From positions 62,001 through 126,000 of the forward strand of contig JADJUV010000001.1 of the NCBI GenBank assembly GCA_016716885.1: a stretch of DNA of 64,000 nt, written 5' to 3'. Below, piece after piece: positions 46,948-53,657 of this stretch. The DNA is from Candidatus Trichofilum aggregatum (GTDB lineage Bacteria > Chloroflexota > Anaerolineae > Promineifilales > Promineifilaceae). A program made the translations under genes and the position numbers. Position 1 is the stretch's first letter; each line of letters begins with the position of its first letter. The notes under the pieces are model-generated. The model did no database searches. It was given only the letters and a program-made list of their open reading frames with translations, and was not told where the DNA came from.

Positions 46948-47889
46948 ATGACCTTCCTAATTCCTGGCATCATCATTGTTCTTGCGGTGATTATCATTGG
47001 GGTTGTAGTACTTGTATTGCCCCGAACAGAACAAGATCCCCTCATGTCGCGTATTAACGAATATGCATCGCGTGAGGAAATTGCCTCTATCGAAGAGATA
47101 GAGCTATCTATGCCTATGACTGACCGCATTTTTGTGCCAATTATGCGGCGGTTAAGCACGTTTGTCATTCGCATGACGCCCCAATCGTCTCTTGAGCGAA
47201 CTGCACGCATGTTAGAGTTGGCTGGAAGTCCCCGGAACATGACAGCGGCTAATTTTTGGGTGTTACGTGGGGTTGCTACTCTTGTGTTAAGCGGATTGAC
47301 TTTTCTGGTGATGTGGCGATTTGGGGCCGAACCAGGCAAGCGTTTTTTATACGCTCTGGGCGCGGCTGTCCTCGGCTTTTTCTTACCGGTCATGCTATTG
47401 CAGTCTATGATCGATCGGCGCAAGCAATCGATTGTCAAAAAGTTTCCCGATGCGCTTGATTTGATGACTATTTGTGTGGATGCGGGACTGATTTTTGATG
47501 CCGCTATGCAAAAGGTGCATGAGAAGTGGGATGATGCTTTAGCGCGAGAGTTTGGTCGTGTTACTTATGAATTACAGTTGGGTAAATCACGACGACAAGC
47601 CTTGAAAGATATGTCTGACCGAATGGATTTATCAGATGTGACGAGTTTTGTGGCTACTATTCTTCAAGCTGAGCAGTTGGGTGTCAGTATCGGCAAGGTT
47701 TTGCGGATTCAATCTGAGCAAATGCGTATTAAACGGCGTCAGCGTGCTGAAGAGAAGGCTCAACAGGCACCGATCAAAATGCTTTTTCCGATGATCTTCT
47801 TAATTTTCCCCTCGATGTTTGTGGTCTTGTTAGGGCCAGCCATTTTGCGGGTTATTCGCACTGATGCTTTGAGATCGATAAGTGGTTAG
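46948..47889 (+). CDS. tadC: Tad inner-membrane protein TadC
   Basis: A second GspF-type integral protein, 313 residues from ATG 46948 (AAAGGAG 7 nt upstream); a longer frame exists but has no ribosome site. It begins with a transmembrane helix (FLIPGIIIVLAVIIIGVVVLVL); the GspF domain carries FPDALDLMTICVDAGL and LGVSIGKVLRIQSEQMR. No prepilin, peptidase or secretin gene accompanies it here. Confidence 0.9.
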   Translation: MTFLIPGIIIVLAVIIIGVVVLVLPRTEQDPLMSRINEYASREEIASIEEIELSMPMTDRIFVPIMRRLSTFVIRMTPQSSLERTARMLELAGSPRNMTAANFWVLRGVATLVLSGLTFLVMWRFGAEPGKRFLYALGAAVLGFFLPVMLLQSMIDRRKQSIVKKFPDALDLMTICVDAGLIFDAAMQKVHEKWDDALAREFGRVTYELQLGKSRRQALKDMSDRMDLSDVTSFVATILQAEQLGVSIGKVLRIQSEQMRIKRRQRAEEKAQQAPIKMLFPMIFLIFPSMFVVLLGPAILRVIRTDALRSISG

Positions 47890-47954
47890 GTTCTTCTCAA
47901 TTATTTGCACTGGATAGCCTATCCAAAAAAGGTAGGTGGCAGTTGTCTGGTAGT

Positions 47955-48677
47955 ATGCCAGTTTCGGTTTTTTCCCGGCGTTTCACTTGGGGACAGTGGG
48001 TACGTTCGGTCATTGATTTTGTTTTACCCCCTGCCTGCACAATTTGTAAACGCCCTGGTGGATTACTCTGTGCAGAGTGTGCCACTACGGTTGTTTGGGT
48101 ATATGGCCCAGCCTGTCATCGTTGCGGCCGCATCACAGACCCTCCTACCTTGACCTGCTGGTCCTGTCGCCAAAAACCCCATCTCTTGAGCCAAATTCGT
48201 ACTGCCGTGTGGTTTGAAGGAGCCATACCAGACCTTATCCATGGTCTGAAGTACAACGGCGGGTTTGCCCTGGCTTCTTTGTTGGGGCGGTACATGGCCG
48301 AAGCATGGCCCGACTGGGATGAACCAGTTGACATCATTGTGCCCGTGCCTTTGCACCCCGACCGAGAAAAGAAACGCGGCTATAACCAATCTGCTTTGTT
48401 GGCGCAGGCACTCAGTGAACGGATTCAAGGCCACTGGCAAGCAAAAGCGGTGAGAAGAGTGCGTTACACGCGGCCGCAAGTCGGTCTTAATGCCCATGAA
48501 CGGCAAAATAATCTACAGGGAGCTTTTGTAGCTGATCCGGCCCTGGTTGCCGGTCAGCACGTTTTGTTACTAGATGATGTGTATACCACCGGTTCCACGC
48601 TCCGTGAAGCCGCCCAGGCAACCCACAAGGCGGGGGCACGACGTGTTTCCGGTTATTGTTTAGCACGCGCAAGATAG
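47955..48677 (+). CDS. comF: ComF-family phosphoribosyltransferase-like protein
   Basis: 240 residues from ATG 47955; an in-frame TTG at 47943 with a purine-rich site upstream is the alternative. Zinc-ribbon cysteines open it (CTICKRPGGLLCAEC, CHRCGRI, CWSCRQ). A type I PRT domain follows, with PVPLHPDREKKRGYNQSALLA and the 13-residue PRPP-loop LLLDDVYTTGSTL. ComF proteins act in DNA uptake in some bacteria; here only the family is certain. It is 20 nt before hpf. Confidence 0.88.
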   Translation: MPVSVFSRRFTWGQWVRSVIDFVLPPACTICKRPGGLLCAECATTVVWVYGPACHRCGRITDPPTLTCWSCRQKPHLLSQIRTAVWFEGAIPDLIHGLKYNGGFALASLLGRYMAEAWPDWDEPVDIIVPVPLHPDREKKRGYNQSALLAQALSERIQGHWQAKAVRRVRYTRPQVGLNAHERQNNLQGAFVADPALVAGQHVLLLDDVYTTGSTLREAAQATHKAGARRVSGYCLARAR

Positions 48678-48697
48678 AGCAAGTATAGGAGGCAAAA

Positions 48698-49261
48698 ATG
48701 AATCTCTCAATCCACGCTCGTAACATAGAAGTCACTCCACGTCTGCAAAATTACGTGGAAAAGAAGACAGGGCGGTTGGATCGGTACATGCCTGATCTAA
48801 CAGAGGTGCGGGTAGACCTGGCAGAACAAAAAGCGCGTAATGCTGTCCAACGTCAGGTAGCCCAGATTACCGTGCGTGATAATCGGGGCACCATTCTCCG
48901 CGCCGAAGAGCAGAGCAACGATATGTTCGCCGCGGTAGATGCAGTGGTTGACAAACTGTACAAACAAATCAATCGCTATCGGGGTAAACGAGAACAACGT
49001 GGGCGTGGTAGTTTGGAAGCCCAAGAGTTGTTGGGTGAACCGCTGCCCATTGATGTAGTGGAAGAAGAGGCTGAAGCGCAGCGCATTGTAAGGCAAAAAG
49101 AATTCTCTTTGCACCCCATGCTGCCGGATGAGGCCATTGACCAGATGGAACTGTTAGGGCACGATTTCTTCGTCTTCTTCAATGTGGAGAATGAATCAGT
49201 GAATGTGGTTTACCGTCGTCGTAGTGGCGATTATGGCTTATTGATGCCTGAACTAGATTAA
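48698..49261 (+). CDS. hpf: Long-form ribosome hibernation promoting factor
   Basis: 187 residues. Residues 1-100 are the RaiA/HPF ribosome-binding domain (LSIHARNIEVTPRLQNYVEKKTGRLDRY). Residues 130-187 are the dimerisation domain of the long form (KEFSLHPMLPDEAIDQMELLGHDFFVFFNVENESVNVVYRRRSGDYGLL). It joins ribosomes into inactive 100S dimers during stress. AGGAGG precedes the ATG. The terminator at 49275-49319 carries a GCGGCCGC octamer in its tip. Confidence 0.96.
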   Translation: MNLSIHARNIEVTPRLQNYVEKKTGRLDRYMPDLTEVRVDLAEQKARNAVQRQVAQITVRDNRGTILRAEEQSNDMFAAVDAVVDKLYKQINRYRGKREQRGRGSLEAQELLGEPLPIDVVEEEAEAQRIVRQKEFSLHPMLPDEAIDQMELLGHDFFVFFNVENESVNVVYRRRSGDYGLLMPELD

Positions 49262-49274
49262 GTTTTGACCAGAC

Positions 49275-49319
49275 AAAAAAATAGGGTAACCGCGGCCGCG
49301 CGGTTGCCCTATTTTTTTG
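49275..49319 (+). terminator. Intrinsic terminator of hpf containing the GCGGCCGC octamer
   Basis: AAATAGGGTAACCGCG and CGCGGTTGCCCTATTT pair around a GGCC tip, followed by a T run. The octamer at 49292-49299 forms the top of the stem; it is a clear non-coding instance of the repeated palindrome. Confidence 0.85.
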
Positions 49320-49331
49320 TCTATTCCCCTT

Positions 49332-50435
49332 ATGACCCACATGATTACCGCCGTTGTTATGGTTGAAGCCCAACAGGATACGGGTGTAGTAGGCTGGGTG
49401 CAAGGGGCCAGACGCGCGGCCGCGAGCGATCTCCTGCTCCAATTAGCCCAACAGCCTGCTCTAGAACGTCTTATCCTTGTCTCCCCGGAACCGCTTGAAC
49501 TCCCCATCACCAACCTTCACTACTGGCCCAGCCACCCCGGAGCCATTCATGTAGGGGAACAACTGGCGCGCATAACCACCCGGTGGAGCGTCGAACGGTT
49601 ACTTTATTTCGGCGGTGGCTCAGCCCCTTTGTTAACCGAGGGGCATCTGACTCAGATTATCACCCGGTTTCAAGAAGCGGAACGTCTGGTGTTTACCAAT
49701 AATCAGTTTGCCAGCGACTGGGCGGGCATTGTTCCGGCGGCCATCATCAGCCAATGGTTGCCCCGGCTGGTGCGTGATAATGCGCTGGGCTGGGTGTTGA
49801 GCCATGAAGCGGGCCTACCGGTGGAGACATTACCCTTCGCGGCCGCGACCCGGCTCGATATTGACACGCCCACAGATTTACTAACCTTAGCCTTGCACCC
49901 AGGCACGCGGCCGCGTTTACGCCAATTCCTTGCCACCCTGCCCTTGGACACCCAGCCTCTGCAAAAAACCCTGGACATCCTGGCAACACCAGCCAGCCGC
50001 GTTTTCATCAGTGGACGCTTTGCCCCGGATGTGTGGCAACGGCTCAATCAAAGTACCCGCGTCTGGCTACGTGTTCTGGCTGAAGAGCGTGGCATGGCGT
50101 CCAGTGGTCGTCAAGATACAGGCCAGGTGCGTTCCCTCGTTGGCGAATATATTCAGATGGTAGGATTGCCGCGTTTTTTTGATCTGCTCACCGACTGGGC
50201 TGATGTGGCTTTTCTGGACACCCGCGTCTTGTTGGCCCACCGCAACCTCTGGCCCGGTGACAGCGATCGTTTTGCCTCTGACTTAGGCCGCGTACGTGAC
50301 ATTCAAGACCCCTGGCTACGTGAGCTGACCGAGTTGGCCGTTAATTCCCCCATTCCCATCCTTTTAGGGGGTCATTCGCTTCTTGCGGGCGATATGCTGG
50401 CGTTTTGTGATTGGCTGGGTAAACCCGGCGCCTAA
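49332..50435 (+). CDS. Nucleotidyltransferase-like protein of unknown substrate
   Basis: 367 residues from ATG 49332. The N-terminal ~210 residues resemble a GT-A nucleotidyltransferase of the MobA/CofC kind: an AAAS/DLLLQLAQQPALERLILVSP-type strand-helix, GGGSAPLLTEG and the DIDTPTDLLTLAL motif, which follows the metal site in CofC-like enzymes. The C-terminal ~150 residues form a helical domain with no match that I recognise (RVLAEERGMASSGRQDTGQVRSLVGEYI). Enzyme activity is inferred only from fold-level similarity. Confidence 0.55.
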   Translation: MTHMITAVVMVEAQQDTGVVGWVQGARRAAASDLLLQLAQQPALERLILVSPEPLELPITNLHYWPSHPGAIHVGEQLARITTRWSVERLLYFGGGSAPLLTEGHLTQIITRFQEAERLVFTNNQFASDWAGIVPAAIISQWLPRLVRDNALGWVLSHEAGLPVETLPFAAATRLDIDTPTDLLTLALHPGTRPRLRQFLATLPLDTQPLQKTLDILATPASRVFISGRFAPDVWQRLNQSTRVWLRVLAEERGMASSGRQDTGQVRSLVGEYIQMVGLPRFFDLLTDWADVAFLDTRVLLAHRNLWPGDSDRFASDLGRVRDIQDPWLRELTELAVNSPIPILLGGHSLLAGDMLAFCDWLGKPGA

Positions 50436-50516
50436 AATCGCCAGGGTGACCAATTTGGGTGGGTAGGCTAAAATAACATCTGCTCTTGTTTCCACACTCT
50501 ATCAACGGAACTATTT

Positions 50517-50990
50517 ATGCCCCTCATTCTCATCATTTGTACTGCTAACATTTGTCGTTCACCTGTGGGTGAAGCCCTCTTGCGGGAAAAACTCACCGCC
50601 CTGGGCCACCAAGATTGGGTAGTAGCTTCGGCCGGAACCTGGGCACAAGATGGGCGACGCGCCGCTGAGTTTAGCCAGCAACTCATGGGGCAGCGAGGGC
50701 TAGACATTCGTTCCCATCGGTCACGCACGATCACTGAGGAGATGCTGGCCGAAGCAGACCTGGTGTTATGTATGGAGGCGGGGCACGCCGAAGCGTTGCG
50801 GGCAGAATTCCCTTCACAAGCGCCCAAGGTGTATATGATGACAGAAATGCGCGGCCGCAAATACAACATCAATGACCCGTATGGTGGCCCGTTGGATACC
50901 TATCAGCAAATGGTGAAGGAGTTGGATGAGGTGATTGAATCCGGTTTACCCCGGATCGTGGAACTGGTGCAGAAGGTGGAAAAGCCGTAA
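50517..50990 (+). CDS. Low-molecular-weight protein-tyrosine phosphatase
   Basis: 157 residues. The catalytic loop C8-TANIC-R14-S and the acid NDPYGG near residue 120 give the family CX5RS...DP set. In other bacteria such enzymes remove phosphate from tyrosine kinases of polysaccharide export; here no such kinase is adjacent. It can also be arsenate-reductase-like, but the ANICRS loop and length favour the phosphatase. Confidence 0.85.
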   Translation: MPLILIICTANICRSPVGEALLREKLTALGHQDWVVASAGTWAQDGRRAAEFSQQLMGQRGLDIRSHRSRTITEEMLAEADLVLCMEAGHAEALRAEFPSQAPKVYMMTEMRGRKYNINDPYGGPLDTYQQMVKELDEVIESGLPRIVELVQKVEKP

Positions 50991-51007
50991 GCCGTAATGG
51001 GCTGGGG

Positions 51008-51529
51008 CTACCACCCGGCAATGAATGGTTCCCACTCCTGATATTGTTCAGCCTGACGGCCAAAACGGTATTCGGCCGAGGGCGTTGGCTCAAAGGGGGT
51101 GCGCAGAAGGGCCATACCCACCTGCTCCATCATGTTACCCCCTTTGCGACGATTGCAGGTCGGGCACGCGGCCGCGAGGTTTTCCCAGCTATGTTTACCC
51201 CCCATGTGCCGGGGAAGCACGTGGTCAATGGTCAAATTGGTGGATTTTTTGCCACAATATTGGCAGGTGAAATTGTCCCGACGCAGGATTTCTCGCTTGG
51301 AGAGAGCCAAACGGGGACGCGGCCGCTTCACCATATACCTCAGGCGAATCACCGATGGGGCTTCCAATTCCCGCGAACTGGTCCGAATGAACCCCCGCCC
51401 ATTGACCACCACTTCCGCTTTGTGGGTCATAATGAGGGCAATCGCCCGGCGCATATTACAGGCATGAAGCGGCTCAAAATTTACATTCAAGAGCAAAACC
51501 GGCTCGTCTAAAGTGCTTGAGGCCAGCAT
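51008..51529 (-). CDS. HNH endonuclease family protein
   Basis: 173 residues from ATG 51529. The HNH domain has CQYCGKKSTNLTIDHVLPRHMGGKHSWENLAAACPTCNRRKG, with two zinc pairs (CQYC, CPTC) and the catalytic DH. This group of single HNH proteins occurs widely in Chloroflexi and cyanobacteria; function unknown. The promoter at 51540-51568 places the transcription start at or just before the ATG, so the mRNA is probably leaderless; starts further upstream would lie inside the promoter. Confidence 0.82.
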   Translation of the reverse strand: MLASSTLDEPVLLLNVNFEPLHACNMRRAIALIMTHKAEVVVNGRGFIRTSSRELEAPSVIRLRYMVKRPRPRLALSKREILRRDNFTCQYCGKKSTNLTIDHVLPRHMGGKHSWENLAAACPTCNRRKGGNMMEQVGMALLRTPFEPTPSAEYRFGRQAEQYQEWEPFIAGW

Positions 51530-51539
51530 AGCAAGAATG

Positions 51540-51568
51540 AGTATAACCATCGGTATTTGCACCGTCAA
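51540..51568 (-). promoter_or_regulatory. Promoter giving a leaderless HNH mRNA
   Basis: On the minus strand TTGACG (51568-51563), a 17-nt spacer and TATACT (51545-51540). The ATG at 51529 is 10 nt past the -10 box. Confidence 0.72.
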
Positions 51569-51603
51569 TTAGAAGCTGCGAACCATTTGCACAAGGAACA
51601 ACC

Positions 51604-52365
51604 ATGAAAGTTATTGTGGCGGGCGAATTGCCCTTAGTCGAAGAAATAACCCAGTTTTGTCTTCAAGCCGGTCATGACACCATGATGTACCTGGTGGAGA
51701 ATTTTTTGAGCGCCATTCAGAGTGGTTTTGTGTTTGATGATTCTCAAGATGCCGATGTCGTTATTGAACTACATAATGAATCTTCAGCGGCTAAACATGA
51801 GCTTCTTATGGCGCTGGGCAATGTTATTAGCCCCAATACACTGGTATTGACATCCGTTCTGGCCACGAGCACGACGCAAGCGGCCGCGTGGATGCCTGCC
51901 CCGGAACGTGTGGTAGGGTTTGGTGTCGTACCCCCCCTGGACCAGACCGGCCTGATCGAGATCGCGGCCGCGCGGCAAACCGCCCCCGAAGCCCTTACCT
52001 GGGCGACTCACTTCTGGCAAGGGTTAGGGTTTGAAGTGGTGCAAGTGGCCGATGCCCCCGGCCTGGTACGTATGCGCACCATTGCCTGCCTGGTAAACGA
52101 AGCGGCCAGTGCCGTTATGGAAGGGGTAGCCACCCCCACCGATATTGACCTGGCCATGAAATTGGGGACGAATTACCCTCATGGTCCACTGGCCTGGGGT
52201 GATCTCATTGGCCTCGACACCATTTTAGGTGTCTTAACGGGTCTTTTCCACGAGTATGGTGAAGATCGTTATCGCCCTTGCCCCCTTTTACGCCACATGG
52301 TCATAGCCGGACAATTGGGGCAGAAAAGCGGCCGCGGATTTTTCAATTACAAAGATGTGGAATGA
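51604..52365 (+). CDS. 3-hydroxyacyl-CoA dehydrogenase-like protein
   Basis: 253 residues. An NAD-binding Rossmann fold with a modified glycine loop (VIVAGELPLVEEITQFCLQAGHD) and the family C-terminal domain: VADAPGLVRMRTIACLVNEAASAVMEGVATPTDIDLAMKLGTNYPHGPLAWGDLIGLD, ending GQKSGRGFFNY. The catalytic histidine region (GFGVVPPLDQTGLIEI) differs from the usual FFNP pattern, so the substrate or activity may have changed. ATG 51604 follows AAGGAA. Confidence 0.8.
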   Translation: MKVIVAGELPLVEEITQFCLQAGHDTMMYLVENFLSAIQSGFVFDDSQDADVVIELHNESSAAKHELLMALGNVISPNTLVLTSVLATSTTQAAAWMPAPERVVGFGVVPPLDQTGLIEIAAARQTAPEALTWATHFWQGLGFEVVQVADAPGLVRMRTIACLVNEAASAVMEGVATPTDIDLAMKLGTNYPHGPLAWGDLIGLDTILGVLTGLFHEYGEDRYRPCPLLRHMVIAGQLGQKSGRGFFNYKDVE

Positions 52366-52405
52366 AGGCTGAAAATCGTTCCTATTTCATCCTTCAGCCA
52401 TCCCC

Positions 52406-52642
52406 ATGCAAACTTGTTATCTATGTGACGAAAACCCGCTTGACCGGCAACGCTATGGGGGCGAGGCAGAAATAACTGATTGCCCCTTGTGTTATCGTCC
52501 GGTTTGCCGTTACCACCTGGCAGTGGTGCGTTGGAAATGGCGCGATAGCGGCCGCACCGATTCCACCCTTATCTGCCTGACCTGCCGCCGCACCTACGCC
52601 CACCGCCATTGGGATAACTACCATCGCGATTGGATCACCTGA
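52406..52642 (+). CDS. Small zinc-finger-like protein
   Basis: 78 residues with cysteine pairs CYLC, CPLC and CLTC plus C-x3-H (PVCRYHL), suggesting two zinc sites in a FYVE/RING-like order. Function unknown. The stop codon forms part of the terminator-like hairpin at 52639-52670. Confidence 0.62.
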   Translation: MQTCYLCDENPLDRQRYGGEAEITDCPLCYRPVCRYHLAVVRWKWRDSGRTDSTLICLTCRRTYAHRHWDNYHRDWIT

Positions 52643-52670
52643 ACATCTTTGGTTAGATGTTCAGGGTTTT
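52639..52670 (+). terminator. Hairpin overlapping a stop codon
   Basis: CTGAACATCT / AGATGTTCAG with a 6-nt loop, then GGTTTTCG. The stop TGA lies inside its first arm. A further cruciform of GACC and AGGG arms follows to about 52715. Confidence 0.55.
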
Positions 52671-52869
52671 CGTTCATAGTGACCGCTTTAGCGGGCTGAC
52701 CCTGAACGACTCAAGTTCCCCTACAAACCCCCCGTCTTTTTCATGAACGCTTAGGCCTTACGCGCTGTAGGTGGTGTTCCCGCCGAGCCACGACAAGCAA
52801 AATCAGGATACCGACTGGAGCAATTCCATAAGTCGTGTGGTTTTAACGCATCCCTACCAGGGAGTAAAA

Positions 52870-53042
52870 ATTCCTCGGTTGCAAAATCTATTTTCCTTAT
52901 TGGGAAATTTATTCTCCCGGTTGCAAAATTTATTTTCCCAGGCTCAAATCTAATTTCCCCAGGCTCAAACTTAATTTTCCCAGGCTCAAAAAAATTTTTG
53001 AGCCTGGGAAATGGATCGTTTCCCAGGCTCAAATTTAATTTA
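52870..53042. repeat. Tandem 21-bp repeats with an internal fold-back
   Basis: At least five units of 21 bp, centred on TTTCCCAGGCTCAAA, run from about 52905 to 53041; earlier ones are diverged (CCCGGTTGCAAAATT). One copy is inverted (TTTGAGCCTGGGAAA), so adjacent copies can pair. Around it, 52643-53137 (495 bp) has no convincing gene. Near-identical stretches GTTCCCGCCGAGCCACGAC and GTGCCCACCGAGCCACAAC at about 52770 and 53073 flank the area. Confidence 0.6.
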
Positions 53043-53137
53043 AGAACGTTGATATGCGCGATGGCCGATGTGCCCACCGAGCCACAACAGGTACAGTTCG
53101 AAAAACGGCTTGGGTAACTGCGTAAGTTCTCCCCCTA

Positions 53138-53413
53138 CTACTCTCGGGGATACCGCTCCACATCAGGGCCAACCAGTTCGGTAAACAACTGCAAAACCTC
53201 TCCTGGTTCAGCATGTCGCCCCGCCGCTTTTTTGGAAAAAAGCACGACATCGTCTACTGTCACATCAAAAACCCCTTTGCTTCCTGTAACCAGAACAAAA
53301 CGGTCAATGACATGTTGATAATGAGTCAAAAGATCATCCGTCACCCGGACGGCTCGTGCGCTATAGTCTCAAGGCACACAATATTCAACGGTTATGTTGT
53401 GTTTTTTGTCCAT
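53138..53413 (-). CDS. SelW-like (Rdx family) selenoprotein with in-frame UGA
   Basis: 91 residues from ATG 53413, with AAAGGAG 5 nt upstream. Codon 15 is TGA at 53371-53369 in the sequence MDKKHNITVEYCVPU, giving the C-x2-U redox motif of SelW/SelT/SelH proteins. The rest fits the thioredoxin-like Rdx family: GSKGVFDVTVDDVVLFSKKAAGRHAEPGEVLQLFTEL. Downstream of the UGA is a hairpin with 5-bp stem CCGUC/GACGG and loop CGGGU, loop 21 nt from the UGA, matching bacterial SECIS spacing and the G in the loop. The usual gene finder would start at the GTG at 53344 and lose the redox motif. Confidence 0.85.
53331..53350 (-). promoter_or_regulatory. Bacterial SECIS-like hairpin
   Basis: On the minus strand the 5-bp stem CCGTC / GACGG with loop CGGGT lies inside the coding frame. 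The apical loop begins 21 nt after the UGA codon, within the 16-37 nt window of known bacterial SECIS elements, with G in the first two loop bases. Confidence 0.68.
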
Positions 53414-53452
53414 TTTTCTCCTTTTGTGGCCGCCGTTCAACCCCAGAACCAG

Positions 53453-53489
53453 GTTTTAGCTGGTAAAAACTTATCCTTGTATGGCTAAA
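53453..53489. repeat. Inverted repeat between divergent genes
   Basis: GGTTTTAGC pairs with GCTAAAACC around a 20-nt loop, in the 244-bp gap 53414-53657 between the selenoprotein and the metalloprotease. No gene is seen in the gap. Confidence 0.5.
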
Positions 53490-53657
53490 ACCCGGTTACT
53501 CCAGAGATGTGAACAGTTGGCTTTTGTTTAAATGGGGTGATTCAGCCGCTAGATTCTACCATTCTTATGGTCATTAACCCGCTTTTGCCTTTATAATCCC
53601 GGGTAGTGTTTAGTATTCCCGCTGTACCTTATCAGTTTTTTAGAAAGGAGAATCACG

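Noticed and set aside
52870..53042. A CRISPR array.
   Set aside because: Units are contiguous 21-bp tandem repeats without unique spacers, and one is inverted.
52751..53077. A reading frame on the minus strand with FEPGKI-type heptapeptide repeats.
   Set aside because: It is just the translation of the 21-bp non-coding repeat; it has no ribosome site and the repeats include an inverted copy.
53138..53344. A 68-residue protein starting at GTG 53344.
   Set aside because: The upstream frame with a ribosome site and the CxxU motif fits the Rdx family better than a start inside it.
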